A program made the translations under genes and the position numbers. A stretch of 64,000 nucleotides of DNA, taken from the NCBI GenBank assembly GCA_016779605.1, contig JADHNH010000002.1, forward strand, positions 1 to 64,000, read 5' to 3'. The notes beneath the pieces were generated by a model, which saw only the letters and a program-made list of their open reading frames with translations, ran no database searches and was not told the DNA's origin. Shown piece after piece: positions 16,076-26,350 of the stretch. Numbering within the stretch: the first letter of the stretch is position 1; each line of letters starts with the position of its first letter. This DNA comes from Nevskia sp. (GTDB lineage: Bacteria > Pseudomonadota > Gammaproteobacteria > Nevskiales > Nevskiaceae).

Positions 16076-18091
16076 ATGAAAATCGATCTGGCCCGTTTCC
16101 ACGCCACGTTCTTCGAGGAGAGCTTCGAGGGTCTGGACGTGATGGAGCGCGGCCTGCTCCAGCTCGACGCCGGGGTCGGCCAGGGCGGTGCCGCCGCCGC
16201 CGCCGTGGACCCCGAGACGGTCAACGCGGTGTTCCGCGCGGCGCACTCGATCAAGGGCGGCGCGGCCACGTTCGGCTTCGGCGGCGTCGCCGCGTTCACG
16301 CACCACATCGAAACGCTGCTGGACGAGATGCGCGGCGGCACGCGCCGGGTGTCGCGCCGGGGGGTGGACCTGCTCCTGCGCGCGCTCGACGCGCTGCGCG
16401 GCCTGCTGGTCGCCGCGCGCGATGGCGCCGAGGCCAATTCCACCGATGCCGCCGCGGCCGCGGCAGTGCAGCGCGACCTCGAGCAATTCCTGGGCGCGCC
16501 GCAGGCCGCGCCGCAGGCCGAACCGGCGCGGCCGGCGTCACTGCAGGGCGCCGGATTCCAGATCCGCTTTGCGCCATTCGCGGCGCTGTTCCGCAGCGGC
16601 AACGATCCCCTGATGATCCTGCGCGAACTTGCCGAGCTGGGGCGCACCGAGGTGGAGCTGGACACCGAGCGGATGCCGGCCTTCGCGCAGGCCGATCCCG
16701 AAGCCTGCTACATGGCCTGGAACATCCGCCTGCACACGGACCAGCCGCGCGCCCGCCTGGAGGAGCTGTTCGCCTGGGTCGAGGACGAGTGCGAGCTTGA
16801 GATCGATCCGCTGGCAGCCGTCTCGGCGCCGGCGCAGGGCATGGCGGCGGTGGCGCAGCCCAGTGCGCCGGTGCTGCAGACGCTGACCGCCCGCCTGGTC
16901 GAGCACGGCGCCGCCGAGAGCAGCTCGATCCGCGTCAACACCGCCAAGATCGACGCCCTCATCAACCTGGTCGGCGAGCTGGTCATCACCCAGGCGATGC
17001 TCGCGCAGAACGCGCTCACCCTGGATCCGGCGCAGAACGAGCGGCTGCTGATGGGACTGCAGCAGCTCGACCGCAACACGCGCCAGCTGCAGGAGGCGGT
17101 GCTGTCGACCCGCATGCTGCCGATCGAGGCGGTGTTCAACCGTTTCCCGCGCATGCTGCGCGACCTCGCCGGCAAGCTCGGCAAGCAGGTGCGCCTGGAG
17201 ACCGACGGCGAGGCCACCGAGCTCGACAAGGCGATGATCGAGAAGATCACCGACCCGCTGACCCACCTGGTGCGCAATTGCGTGGATCACGGCATCGAGC
17301 CGCCGGCGCTGCGTGCCGCCGCCGGCAAGCCGGCCGAAGGCACCATCCGGCTGGCGGCCGCCCACCAGGGCGGCAACATCCGCATCGAGGTGAGCGACGA
17401 CGGCGGCGGCCTGGACCGCGCCCGCATCCTGGCCTCGGCGCAGGCCAAGGGCATTGCGGCGAGCGAGTCGATGAGCGACGCCGAGGTGTGGCAGCTGATC
17501 TTCGCGCCGGGCTTTTCGACCAAGGAGCAGGTCACCGACATCTCCGGCCGCGGCGTCGGCATGGACGTGGTCAAGCGCAACATCCAGGCGCTCGGCGGGC
17601 ATATCGAGCTCGAATCCGAGGCCGGCCGCGGCATGCGCGTGGTGATCCGCCTGCCGCTGACCCTGGCCATCCTCGACGGCATGACCATCGCCGCCGGCGG
17701 CGAGACTTTCATCGTGCCGCTCAACTGCGTGGTCGAGTCGCTGCGTCCCGAGGCCGCGCAGCTCAAGTCGGTGGCCGGGCAGGGCCGGGTGCTGCGCGTG
17801 CGCGAAGAGTACCTGCCGGTGGTGGCGCTGCACGACCTGTTCAACATCGGCGGCGGCGCGGCCGGGGAACAGCGCGGCATCGTCGTGGTGCTGGAAGCGG
17901 AAGGCCGCAAGATGGCCCTGCAGGTCGACGAGCTGGTCGGGCAGCAGCAGGTCGTGATCAAGAACGTGGAAGCCAATTATCGCCGCGTGTTCGGCGTCTC
18001 CGGGGCCACCATCCTCGGCGACGGCCGCGTGGCGCTGATCCTGGACGCCGCCGCGCTGGTGCGCAGCACCTGGCGCGCGGCGGCCGCATAA
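16076..18091 (+). CDS. cheA: CheA, chemotaxis histidine kinase (set 2)
   Basis: A second CheA of 671 residues. P1 carries H57 (AAHSIKGGAATFGF). Residues about 170-262 form a P2-like domain (FQIRFAPFAALFRSGNDPLMILRELAELG...CELEIDPLAA). P3 begins near 283 (SSIRVNTAKIDALINLVGELVITQAML). The P4 kinase shows HLVRNCVDHGIEPP, SDDGGGLD and FSTKEQVTDISGRGVGMDVVK. P5 closes with AILDGMTIAAGGETFIVPL and later GDGRVALILD. It heads the cheW-mcp-cheR-cheD-cheB set. It has a P2 domain where the first CheA has only a peptide. Confidence 0.96.
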   Translation: MKIDLARFHATFFEESFEGLDVMERGLLQLDAGVGQGGAAAAAVDPETVNAVFRAAHSIKGGAATFGFGGVAAFTHHIETLLDEMRGGTRRVSRRGVDLLLRALDALRGLLVAARDGAEANSTDAAAAAAVQRDLEQFLGAPQAAPQAEPARPASLQGAGFQIRFAPFAALFRSGNDPLMILRELAELGRTEVELDTERMPAFAQADPEACYMAWNIRLHTDQPRARLEELFAWVEDECELEIDPLAAVSAPAQGMAAVAQPSAPVLQTLTARLVEHGAAESSSIRVNTAKIDALINLVGELVITQAMLAQNALTLDPAQNERLLMGLQQLDRNTRQLQEAVLSTRMLPIEAVFNRFPRMLRDLAGKLGKQVRLETDGEATELDKAMIEKITDPLTHLVRNCVDHGIEPPALRAAAGKPAEGTIRLAAAHQGGNIRIEVSDDGGGLDRARILASAQAKGIAASESMSDAEVWQLIFAPGFSTKEQVTDISGRGVGMDVVKRNIQALGGHIELESEAGRGMRVVIRLPLTLAILDGMTIAAGGETFIVPLNCVVESLRPEAAQLKSVAGQGRVLRVREEYLPVVALHDLFNIGGGAAGEQRGIVVVLEAEGRKMALQVDELVGQQQVVIKNVEANYRRVFGVSGATILGDGRVALILDAAALVRSTWRAAAA

Positions 18092-18112
18092 GCAAGCAGG
18101 GGGAGACCAAGC

Positions 18113-18613
18113 ATGGCCCAGAACGCGATAGCCGAAGTCAATCCGCAGGCGGCCGCGCGGGAGTTCCTGACCTTCAAGCTCGGCGCCGAGGATTACGGCG
18201 TCGACATCCTCAAGGTGCAGGAGATCCGCGGCTACGACGCGGTGACGCGCATCCCGGACGCGCCGGAATACATCAAGGGGCTGATCAACCTGCGCGGCAC
18301 CATCGTGCCGGTGATCGACCTGCGCCTGAAGTTCCGCCTGGGCGAGGCGCGCTACGACGCCTTCACGGTGATGATCATCCTCAACGTCGCCGGGCGCACC
18401 GTGGGCATGGTGGTCGACAGCGTGTCCGACGTCATCGGCCTGGACGAAGCCAGGATCAAGCCGGCGCCGGAGTTCGGCTCGGCGCTGGACGTGCGCTACC
18501 TGTCGGGGCTGGGCACGCTGGACGACCGCATGCTGATCCTGATCGACATCGAGCGCCTGCTCGGCGGCGACGAGCTGTCGCTGATTCCGCGCGACGTGGC
18601 GCAAGCGGCCTGA
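18113..18613 (+). CDS. cheW: CheW, chemotaxis coupling protein
   Basis: CheW links receptors to CheA in the signalling array. The 166-residue product is one CheW domain: [60 protein letters not shown], then [12 protein letters not shown] and [22 protein letters not shown]. The ATG follows GGGGGAGACC. It is the only cheW in the window, so it may serve both kinases. The next gene is a receptor, 61 bases on. Confidence 0.96.
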   Translation: MAQNAIAEVNPQAAAREFLTFKLGAEDYGVDILKVQEIRGYDAVTRIPDAPEYIKGLINLRGTIVPVIDLRLKFRLGEARYDAFTVMIILNVAGRTVGMVVDSVSDVIGLDEARIKPAPEFGSALDVRYLSGLGTLDDRMLILIDIERLLGGDELSLIPRDVAQAA

Positions 18614-18674
18614 GCCGGCCGCGGCGCCGGCAAACACACGCGACACCATCTGGAATTCAGGGGAGCCCCGCGCA

Positions 18675-20954
18675 ATGAGCACCGCATCTTTCGCCGATCT
18701 CAAGATCGGCCACCGCATCAACCTGACCTTCGGCGCGCTGCTGCTGGCCATCGGCGCGGTTGCCGCACTGGGTCTGACGCGCATGTCCGCCATGCAGCGG
18801 GTCACCGACCATCTGGCCGACCGCACCGTGGCGGATCTGATGAGCGCCAACGCCTGGGCCTTGCGCCTGCTGGAGACCACCCGCCACACGCGCAACATCC
18901 TGATCCTCGACGACAAGGACGCCGTTGGCAAGGAGATCGAAGCGGTCAGGCAGGACGAGGGCAAGCGCAGCGAATACCTGCAGCAGCTCGACCGGACGAT
19001 CGATACGGCGGACGGCAGGGAGGCGCTGCGCGCCGTGGCCGACGCGCACGCCGCGTATGCGCCGCTGGCGCAGGACTTCCTCCAGCTGGCCCAGGACGGG
19101 CAGCTGCCGCAGGCCAGGCAGTTCCTGCTCGACCGGCTGCGTCCGGCCCAGCTCGACTACCTGCAGAAGATGTACAAGCTGATCGACGTCGAGGCCGCCC
19201 ACGTCAACGCCGAGCGCGCGCAATCGGCGGAGACCTACAAGGGCGGGCGCTACGCCATCATCGCCGTCGCCGTGCTGGCAGTGCTGCTGGCGGCGCTGGT
19301 CGGCACCCTCATCGCGCGCAGCATCGCGCGGCGCCTGGCGGTGGCGGTGCGCGTGGCCAACGCGGTCGCCCGCGGCGACATGGACACGCGGATCGACGGC
19401 GCCTCCGGCGACGAAATCGGCGAGCTGTTGCGCGCGCTGGGCCAGATGCAGGAGTCGCTCAGCGGCTTCCTGGCCGCCCAGAGGAAGCTGGGGCAGGAGC
19501 ATGCCGAAGGCTTCATCTCCAGGACCATCCCGGTCGAGCAGTTCCACGGCGCGTATGCGCAGGCTGCGAAGGAAATCAACGAGCTGGTGGCCGGCCACAT
19601 CGCCGTGAAGATGCGCGTGCTGGAAATCGCCGGCCGCTACGGCGAGGGCGATTTCTCGGTGAGCATGGACCGGCTGCCCAATGAGAAAGCGGTGCTGTCG
19701 CAGACCATGGACAAGGCGCAGGCCAACCTCAAGGCCATGCGCGCGGAGTTCGTCGCCCTGCTCGACGCCGGCAAGAAGGGCGACCTGGCGCGGCGCGGCG
19801 ATGCCGCGCGCTTCTCCCACGGCTTCCGCGAAATGGTCGACGGCGTCAACCAGCTGCTGGACGCGATCGTCGCACCGGTCAACGACGTCTCCCGCGTGCT
19901 GGCCGCGCTGGCGCACGGCGACCTGACGCAGAAAGTGGATGCCGAGTACCACGGTTCCTTCGGCAAGCTCAAGAACGACGCCAACGCCACGGTTACGGGC
20001 CTGCAGCAGCTGGTCGGGCAGATCCGCACGGTGTGCGAGTCGATCAACGCCGCGTCCAAGGAAATCGCCACCGGCAACGGCGACCTGTCGGCGCGCACCG
20101 AGCAGCAGGCCGCGTCGCTGGAGGAAACCGCCAGCTCGATGGAGGAACTGACCGGAACGGTCAAGCAGAACGCCGAGAATGCGCGCCAGGCCAACCAGCT
20201 TGCCATCGGCGCCAGCGACATCGCCCGCAAGGGCGGCCAGGCGGCGGGCGAGATGGTGCAGACGATGGAGGCGATCCACCAGTCGAGCAAGAAGATCGTC
20301 GACATCATCGGCGTGATCGACGGCATCGCGTTCCAGACCAACATCCTGGCGCTGAACGCGGCGGTGGAAGCGGCCCGTGCCGGCGAGCAGGGCCGCGGCT
20401 TCGCGGTGGTGGCCGCCGAGGTGCGCAGCCTGGCGCAGCGCTCGGCGGCGGCCGCCAAGGAGATCAAGACGCTGATCAACGACTCGGTGGAAAAGGTCGG
20501 CGCGGGCACCCTGCTGGTGCAGGGCGCCGGGCAGACCATGGAAGAGGTGGTGACCAGCGTCAAGCGCGTCACCGACATCATGGGCGAGATCACCGCGGCC
20601 AGCCAGGAGCAGAGCTCGGGCATCGAGCAGGTCAACCAGGCGATCACGCAGATGGACGAGACCACGCAGCAGAACGCCGCTCTGGTGGAGGAGGTCTCCG
20701 CCTCAGCGCGCGCGCTCGAGGAGCAGGCCGCCGGGCTGGTGGCGACCGTGCGCCAGTTCCGCGTCGACGGCGCCGCCGAACCGGCGCAGACGCCGGCGGC
20801 GCGGCCGGCTTCCGTCCGCGAAGCCGAGCCGGCGGCAGCCGCGCCGGCCGATGCGCGGCGCATCCAGGCGGTGCCGCGGGCGCCGCGGCGCACCGCCAAG
20901 TCGGCCGCCGGCGTTGCGGTGGCGGTGTCCGGAGAGTCGTGGACAGAGTTCTGA
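18675..20954 (+). CDS. Methyl-accepting chemotaxis protein with several HAMP units
   Basis: A 759-residue membrane receptor. TM1 is at about 17-34, a helical periplasmic domain at 35-192, and TM2 at about 194-215. A canonical HAMP follows, then further HAMP-like blocks to about 450 ([12 protein letters not shown]..., [29 protein letters not shown]). The methyl-accepting/signalling domain has the tip [34 protein letters not shown] long disordered tail ends in SWTEF, which fits the xWxxF CheR-docking pentapeptide. The ligand is unknown. The 3' end overlaps cheR. Confidence 0.95.
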   Translation: MSTASFADLKIGHRINLTFGALLLAIGAVAALGLTRMSAMQRVTDHLADRTVADLMSANAWALRLLETTRHTRNILILDDKDAVGKEIEAVRQDEGKRSEYLQQLDRTIDTADGREALRAVADAHAAYAPLAQDFLQLAQDGQLPQARQFLLDRLRPAQLDYLQKMYKLIDVEAAHVNAERAQSAETYKGGRYAIIAVAVLAVLLAALVGTLIARSIARRLAVAVRVANAVARGDMDTRIDGASGDEIGELLRALGQMQESLSGFLAAQRKLGQEHAEGFISRTIPVEQFHGAYAQAAKEINELVAGHIAVKMRVLEIAGRYGEGDFSVSMDRLPNEKAVLSQTMDKAQANLKAMRAEFVALLDAGKKGDLARRGDAARFSHGFREMVDGVNQLLDAIVAPVNDVSRVLAALAHGDLTQKVDAEYHGSFGKLKNDANATVTGLQQLVGQIRTVCESINAASKEIATGNGDLSARTEQQAASLEETASSMEELTGTVKQNAENARQANQLAIGASDIARKGGQAAGEMVQTMEAIHQSSKKIVDIIGVIDGIAFQTNILALNAAVEAARAGEQGRGFAVVAAEVRSLAQRSAAAAKEIKTLINDSVEKVGAGTLLVQGAGQTMEEVVTSVKRVTDIMGEITAASQEQSSGIEQVNQAITQMDETTQQNAALVEEVSASARALEEQAAGLVATVRQFRVDGAAEPAQTPAARPASVREAEPAAAAPADARRIQAVPRAPRRTAKSAAGVAVAVSGESWTEF

Positions 20955-21841
20955 GCAAGCCCGGACGCGATGGAACGAGCGCTGCGGCCGCGCCGGCGGA
21001 TGCGGCCGCAGCGGAAGCGGGCCGGCGCGAGTTCCGCTATTCGCGCGGCGATTTCGAGAGGGTGCGCGCGCTGATCCACCGCCGCGCCGGCATCGCGCTG
21101 GCGCCTGGCAAGCAGGACATGGTGTACAGCCGCCTGGTGCGCCGCCTGCGCCATCACGGCCTGCGCAGCTTCGCCGAGTACCTGGACCTGCTCGAGCGCG
21201 ACGGCGGCGACGAGTGGGAGGCGTTCACCAACGCGCTCACCACCAATCTCACCGATTTCTTCCGCGAGGCGCACCACTTCGACGCCCTGCGCGGCCTGCT
21301 GGGGGCGCAGCCGGCTTCGGCACGCCTGCAGATCTGGTCCGCCGCGGCCTCCACCGGCGAGGAGCCTTATTCGATCGCCATGACCGCGGTCGAGCACTTC
21401 GGCGGCTTCCATGCGCCGGTGGCCGTGCTGGCCACCGACATCGACACCCAGGTGCTGGATACCGCCCGCCGCGGCGTCTACCCGGCGGAGCGCCTGGCCA
21501 AGCTCGGCGACGAGCGCCGCCGCCGCTTCTTCCTGCGCGGCACCGGGCCGAACGAAGGCTACTGCCGGGTGCGCGACGAGCTGCGCCGGCTGGTCGAATT
21601 CCGGCCGCTCAACCTGCTCGACGCGCGCTGGGACCTGCGCGGGCCGTTCGCCGCGGTGTTCTGCCGCAACGTCATGATCTATTTCGACAAGGCCACGCAG
21701 CGGGCGATCGTCGAAAAGATCCTGCCCCTGCTGGCGCCGGGGGGGCTGTTCTTCGCCGGTCATTCGGAAAGCTTCCTGCACGCCGCGGACCTGCTGAAGT
21801 CGTGCGGCCGCACCACCTACCGCCGGGCCGGGGAAGCGTGA
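20939..21841 (+). CDS. cheR: CheR, receptor glutamate methyltransferase
   Basis: CheR methylates receptor glutamates with S-adenosylmethionine during adaptation. The 300-residue product has the N-terminal helical domain ([23 protein letters not shown]...[15 protein letters not shown]) and the methyltransferase fold. Motifs are [56 protein letters not shown] and [10 protein letters not shown] chose GTG 20939, which overlaps the receptor stop and follows GGAG. A long upstream frame is only a shadow of the receptor gene. cheD begins one base after the stop. Confidence 0.95.
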   Translation: MDRVLSKPGRDGTSAAAAPADAAAAEAGRREFRYSRGDFERVRALIHRRAGIALAPGKQDMVYSRLVRRLRHHGLRSFAEYLDLLERDGGDEWEAFTNALTTNLTDFFREAHHFDALRGLLGAQPASARLQIWSAAASTGEEPYSIAMTAVEHFGGFHAPVAVLATDIDTQVLDTARRGVYPAERLAKLGDERRRRFFLRGTGPNEGYCRVRDELRRLVEFRPLNLLDARWDLRGPFAAVFCRNVMIYFDKATQRAIVEKILPLLAPGGLFFAGHSESFLHAADLLKSCGRTTYRRAGEA

Positions 21842-21842
21842 A

Positions 21843-22469
21843 GTGTTCACCGTACGTAAGGCGCGCGATGCCGAGCAGGTCGGCCAGCGCCTGCGCGGCA
21901 GCTACCTGGATTCGACCTTCGGCACCCAGGCGATCAAGGTGCTGCCGGGGGAATACCTGGTGACGGGCGAGGACTTCATCCTGGTCACCCTGCTCGGTTC
22001 CTGCGTGGCCGCCTGCATCCGCGACCCGCAGCTGGCGTTGGGCGGCATGAACCATTTCATGCTGCCGGAGACCGAACTGGAGGTGGGCGGCGTCGGCGCC
22101 GCGCGCTACGGCGCCTACGCCATGGAAATGCTGATCAACGACCTGCTCAAGATGGGCGCGCTGCGCTCGCGCCTGCAGGCCAAGGTGTTCGGCGGCGCCG
22201 CGGTGCTGCCGGGGTTCACGGTCAACAACGTCGGCGAGCGCAACGCCGAGTTCGTGCTGCAGTACCTGAAGGCCGAGGGCGTGCCGGTGCTGGCGCAGGA
22301 CCTGGGCGACATCTGCCCGCGGCGCGTGTACTTCTTCCCCGCCACCGGGCGGGTCATGGTCAAGCGCCTGCCCAGCGCGCAGCGGGTCGAAGTGGCCGCC
22401 AGCGAGCGCGCCTACCAGACGCGCCTGCGCGACGAGCCCGCCGCCGGCTCGGTGGAGCTGTTCTCGTGA
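21843..22469 (+). CDS. cheD: CheD, receptor glutamine deamidase
   Basis: CheD deamidates receptor glutamines and in some bacteria also modulates receptors directly. The product has 208 residues. The catalytic cysteine C54 ([11 protein letters not shown]) and histidine H71 (GGMNHFMLP) have the 17-residue spacing of characterised CheD proteins. The start is a GTG one base after cheR. The C-terminus is GSVELFS, nearly identical to the end of the receptor-like protein four genes on the same transcript (see findings). The stop overlaps the cheB GTG. Confidence 0.94.
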   Translation: MFTVRKARDAEQVGQRLRGSYLDSTFGTQAIKVLPGEYLVTGEDFILVTLLGSCVAACIRDPQLALGGMNHFMLPETELEVGGVGAARYGAYAMEMLINDLLKMGALRSRLQAKVFGGAAVLPGFTVNNVGERNAEFVLQYLKAEGVPVLAQDLGDICPRRVYFFPATGRVMVKRLPSAQRVEVAASERAYQTRLRDEPAAGSVELFS

Positions 22470-23599
22470 GCGCGCCAGTCAAAGCCCCCCTGCGCGTGCT
22501 GGTGGTGGACGATTCGGCGCTGATGCGCAAGCTGCTGGTCGAGATGCTGTCGTCCGACCCGGACATCGAGGTGGTGGGGGCCGCGCCGGATCCGTACCAC
22601 GCGCGCGAAATGATCAAGCGGCTGCAGCCGCAGGTGCTGACCCTGGACGTCGAAATGCCGCGGATGGACGGGCTGACGTTCCTGGAAAACCTGATGCGGC
22701 TGCATCCGCTGCCGGTGGTGATGGTGTCCTCGCTGACCGAGCGCGGCGCCGAAGTGACGCTGCAGGCGCTGGAGCTGGGCGCGGTCGACTTCGTCACCAA
22801 GCCGAAGATCGACATCGTCGAATTCTTCGGCCGGCAGGCCGCCGAACTGGTTGCCAAGGTCAAGGCGGCGGCCGGCGCGCGCGTGGGGCTGGCGCGGCCG
22901 TTGCGCTCGCTGCCGACGGCGCCGCCGCGGCCCAGCTTGCGCAGCCTGCGCACGACCGAAAAGATCCTCGCCATCGGCGCGTCCACCGGCGGCACCGAGG
23001 CGATCCGCTGCGTGCTCGAGTCGATGCCGGCGGACGCTCCGGCGATCCTGGTCGTGCAGCACATTCCCGGCGCTTTTTCCAGGCCGTTCACCGAGCGCAT
23101 GGACCGCCATTGCGCGATGGCGGTGTGCCAGGCGCAGGACGGCCAGCAGATCGTGCCGGGGCATGTCTACATCGCCCCCGGCGACGTGCACCTGGAGCTG
23201 CGCCGCAGCGGCACCCGCTACGTGTGCGGCCTGAGCGACGCGCCGCCGGCGAACCGGCATCGGCCGAGCGTGGACGTGCTGTTCCATTCGGTGGCCGCGC
23301 TGGCCGGCGCCAACGCGGTCGGCGCCCTGCTCACCGGCATGGGCGACGACGGCGCGCGCGGCCTGCTGGCGATGCGCCAGGCCGGCGCCGCCACGCTGGT
23401 GCAGGACGAGGCCAGCAGCGTCGTCTGGGGCATGCCCGGCAGCGCCCACCGCCTGGGCGCGGCCCGGCACGTGGTGCCGCTGGCGTCGATTGCGCACAAG
23501 CTGCTCAGCCTGGCCGCCGACCCGGCCGCCCCCGAAACCGGCACGCTCAAGGAAGCGCCGGCCCCGCCGCTAACCACCGAAGAGGCTCGCCAGAAGTGA
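22466..23599 (+). CDS. cheB: CheB, receptor methylesterase
   Basis: CheB removes methyl groups from receptors when phosphorylated by CheA. The 377-residue product has a receiver domain with phospho-site D61 ([12 protein letters not shown]), a linker, and a methylesterase domain. The catalytic triad is S173 (GASTGGTEA), H199 (VQHIPGAFS) and D295 (MGDDGA). The GTG start overlaps cheD and the end overlaps the next gene (GTGA). The C-terminal 30 residues are a Pro/Ala-rich tail. Confidence 0.96.
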   Translation: MSAPVKAPLRVLVVDDSALMRKLLVEMLSSDPDIEVVGAAPDPYHAREMIKRLQPQVLTLDVEMPRMDGLTFLENLMRLHPLPVVMVSSLTERGAEVTLQALELGAVDFVTKPKIDIVEFFGRQAAELVAKVKAAAGARVGLARPLRSLPTAPPRPSLRSLRTTEKILAIGASTGGTEAIRCVLESMPADAPAILVVQHIPGAFSRPFTERMDRHCAMAVCQAQDGQQIVPGHVYIAPGDVHLELRRSGTRYVCGLSDAPPANRHRPSVDVLFHSVAALAGANAVGALLTGMGDDGARGLLAMRQAGAATLVQDEASSVVWGMPGSAHRLGAARHVVPLASIAHKLLSLAADPAAPETGTLKEAPAPPLTTEEARQK

Positions 23600-24783
23600 C
23601 GCAGACCATGCACACCCTGATCTACAAGCCATTCCTGCCGCCGTTGATGCTGACCCTGGGCGTCGGCGTCGCCGCCATGCTGGAGCTGCCGCCGGCGGTG
23701 TTCTGGGGCCTGATGGCCACGGTGATCCTGGCCTGGGCCTGGACCACCTGGGCGGTGGGCGGCGCCCTGGCCGCCGCGCAGGGCCGCGAGCGCCATGGCC
23801 AGGAGCTGGCCTTGCAGCGCGCCGGCGCGCTGGAAGAGCTGTGCGGCGGCCTGTCCGGCGAGGTGCTGGGCGTGCAGAAGGAGGTGGACCGGGTGCGCGG
23901 GCTGATCCAGTCCGCGGTGCGCGAGCTGACCATGAGCTTCGAGGCGATGAACGAGCAGGCGCGCGTGCAGGAAGCGGCGCTGTCGCGCGTGATCACCCGT
24001 TCCGGCGGCGACGAGGACCACCAGGCGGCCGGCGTGCGCCAGTTCGCCCACCAAGCCGGCCGGCTGATGGAAAACATGGTCGACGTGCTGTCGCAGGTGA
24101 GCCAGCAGAGCAGCGCCAGCGTGCAGCAGATCGACGCCATGGTGAAGCACTTCGATGCGATCTTCGACCTGCTGGGCGACGTCAAGACCATCGCCGACCA
24201 GACCAACCTGCTGGCCTTGAACGCCGCCATCGAGGCGGCGCGCGCCGGCGAGGCCGGGCGCGGCTTCGCGGTGGTGGCCGAGGAGGTGCGCAACCTGTCG
24301 GAGCGCTCCAACAACTTCAACGATCAGATCCGCCGCCTGGTGACCAGCTCCAAGGACGCCATCGCTTCGGTGCGCGACACCGTCGGCGAGATGGCGACGC
24401 GCGACACCAGCTTGAGCCGCCAGGCCAAGAGCGAGGTCGGCGAACTGATGCAGCGCATCGAACAGGTGGACCGCGGCCTGTCGGCCAGCATGAAGGAAGT
24501 TTCGGCCGCCGGCGAGCAGCTCGGCCAGGCGGTCGGCCAGGCGGTGCGCTGCCTGCAGTTCGAGGATATCAGCCTGCAGGCGCTCGGCGCGGCCGACAAC
24601 CATACCCACCGGCTCGCCCAGATCCAGGCCGAAACCGCGCAGCTGGTGTGCAGCAAGCCGGTGGCGGCCCTGGCCGCGTGCGTGCCGCAGGGCGGCACCG
24701 CCGCCCTCGGCGACTGGCGCACGCCGCCGCACCGGCCGGTGACGCAGGTGTCGCTCAAGGAAGGCAGCGTCGAGCTGTTCTAA
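23596..24783 (+). CDS. Receptor-like chemotaxis protein without a sensor domain
   Basis: A 395-residue protein. Two adjacent TM helices (about 14-32 and 36-54) form a hairpin with almost no periplasmic loop. A coiled-coil follows, with the receptor signalling tip [40 protein letters not shown] at about 198-240. There is no HAMP unit and no periplasmic ligand domain. The protein ends in EGSVELF, the same hexapeptide as CheD. I chose GTG 23596, overlapping the cheB stop; ATG 23608 is the alternative. It may act as an internal or membrane-state sensor, or as a scaffold; that is inference. Confidence 0.85.
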   Translation: MTQTMHTLIYKPFLPPLMLTLGVGVAAMLELPPAVFWGLMATVILAWAWTTWAVGGALAAAQGRERHGQELALQRAGALEELCGGLSGEVLGVQKEVDRVRGLIQSAVRELTMSFEAMNEQARVQEAALSRVITRSGGDEDHQAAGVRQFAHQAGRLMENMVDVLSQVSQQSSASVQQIDAMVKHFDAIFDLLGDVKTIADQTNLLALNAAIEAARAGEAGRGFAVVAEEVRNLSERSNNFNDQIRRLVTSSKDAIASVRDTVGEMATRDTSLSRQAKSEVGELMQRIEQVDRGLSASMKEVSAAGEQLGQAVGQAVRCLQFEDISLQALGAADNHTHRLAQIQAETAQLVCSKPVAALAACVPQGGTAALGDWRTPPHRPVTQVSLKEGSVELF

Positions 24784-24785
24784 GT

Positions 24786-24811
24786 CCGGCGGGGGCGGCA
24801 ACGCCGCCGGT
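24786..24811. terminator. Possible bidirectional terminator
   Basis: A GC-rich stem (GGCGGC, loop AAC, GCCGCC at 24794-24808, extendable by flanking CCGG/CCGG) lies between the convergent receptor-like gene and the EAL gene. A short T-run (GTGTTTCC) follows on the + strand. It is weak but suitably placed. Confidence 0.4.
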
Positions 24812-24844
24812 GTTTCCGCCGCGCCCGCGGCCCGGAGCGCCGGT

Positions 24845-26149
24845 TCAGATCTTGCGCACCGCCGTCACGTTGGGCCCGCCGCCGGTGCCGGCTTCGTCGT
24901 CCGAGCGCAGCAGCTCCAGCAGCTTTTCCGGCGTCACGGTGGGATAAAACAGCTGGCCCTGGGCGTAGTCGACGCCGATGCGGCGCAGCACCTCCAGCTT
25001 GGCGCGCTCGTCGACGAACTCGGCCACGGTGCGCTTGCCGGTGGCATGCGCCACCTGGTTGATGGCGCGGATGATCTGCTCGGAGGCGTTGTCGTCGGCG
25101 ACGCCGCGCACGAAGCGGCCGTCGATCTTCACCTCCTCCACCTGCAGCGACTGCAGGTAGCCGAACGAGCACAGGCCGGAACCGAAGTCGTCGAGCGAAA
25201 AGCCGACGCCGATGCTGCGGAACTCGGCGATCACTTCGGAGGCCACGTCCAGATGCTCGACCGCCGTCGTCTCGGTGATCTCGAACGTCAGCTTGCCGCG
25301 CGGCAGGTCGGCGCCGCGCACGTCGTTGAACACGCGGTACATGAAGGCGCCGTCGGCGATGGAGCGGCCCGAAAGGTTGATGGAGACGTTCGGCAGCAGC
25401 CGGTTGTCGCGGTGCTCCTGCAGCCACGACAGGATGAAGTTGCAGGAGAAGCGGTCCAGCTCGGTGGCCATGCCGAAGCGCTCGAGGCTTTCGATCATGC
25501 CGCTGGGCAGCGGCATGAACACGCCGTTCTTCTCCATCCGCATGAGGAACTCGGCCTTGGCCAGGCGCGGCTGCGGCGCGTAGATTTCCATGATCGGCTG
25601 CGGCTGCAGGGTCAGCGCGCCGCGGCTCATCAGCTGGCGGAAGTCGTTGACGTTGTCGACGTTGATGCGGCGGTTGCGGACGTCGACGTTGCCGCCGCTG
25701 TGCACGCAGATCTGGTTGGTGCCGCGGCGCTTGGACTCGTCGCAGGCGGCGCCGGCCTGGCGCAGCTGCTGCGCCCAGTCCGATCCCGGCTTGGCGCAGA
25801 TCACGCCGATCGAGAACGACAGGTTCCAGCCGGCCGGCAGCCCGGCAAAATGGCGCTTCATCAGCAGCTCGCGCAGCGCACGCGCCTCGTCGAGCGCCGA
25901 CTGCGGGTGGTCCAGCGCCTTGGCGGCGGCGAACTCGTTGCTCCACAGGCGGCCGGCCACGCCGCCGCGGCCGGCCCACTCGTGGAGCATCGAGCCGACC
26001 GAGGCGATGACGGCGTCGGCCACCGCCGGCGAAGCCAGGCGGTTCAAGGTGCGGAAGTCGTGCAGGTCCAGGTAGAACACCGCCGCGCACGGCCAGAACT
26101 GCCATTCCTGCAGGCGGCGCAGGAGACGTGCGTGCGGCGAATCGGTCAT
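24845..26149 (-). CDS. EAL-domain c-di-GMP protein with degenerate GGDEF
   Basis: A 434-residue soluble protein. The N-terminal half is a GGDEF fold whose signature is replaced by WSNEF, so it is probably not a cyclase. The C-terminal half (about 185-425) is an EAL domain. The signature reads EFL (KAEFLMRM). Other catalytic positions look intact: N in NVSINLS, E in FEITET, DD in LDDFGSG, K in VKIDGRFV, E in VAEFVDE, Q in AQGQLFYP. It may hydrolyse or bind c-di-GMP and couple it to motility. It faces the chemotaxis cluster tail to tail. Confidence 0.88.
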   Translation of the reverse strand: MTDSPHARLLRRLQEWQFWPCAAVFYLDLHDFRTLNRLASPAVADAVIASVGSMLHEWAGRGGVAGRLWSNEFAAAKALDHPQSALDEARALRELLMKRHFAGLPAGWNLSFSIGVICAKPGSDWAQQLRQAGAACDESKRRGTNQICVHSGGNVDVRNRRINVDNVNDFRQLMSRGALTLQPQPIMEIYAPQPRLAKAEFLMRMEKNGVFMPLPSGMIESLERFGMATELDRFSCNFILSWLQEHRDNRLLPNVSINLSGRSIADGAFMYRVFNDVRGADLPRGKLTFEITETTAVEHLDVASEVIAEFRSIGVGFSLDDFGSGLCSFGYLQSLQVEEVKIDGRFVRGVADDNASEQIIRAINQVAHATGKRTVAEFVDERAKLEVLRRIGVDYAQGQLFYPTVTPEKLLELLRSDDEAGTGGGPNVTAVRKI

Positions 26150-26350
26150 TGAGGATCGATCACGATCGAGCGGAGCGTGGGGAAACCGGGCGGTCCTTTC
26201 GGACTATCGGCACCAGGCGGGGCAACTTGAATGGACCTTGCCCCGCTGGCGTACCATGCGCCGGGTGCGCGCGCCCCGGATGGGGCGGTTCCCGCACCCG
26301 CAACCGCGCGCCCGGCAGAGCGGTCGCCAGCCGCGGCACCTGGGAAGCCC

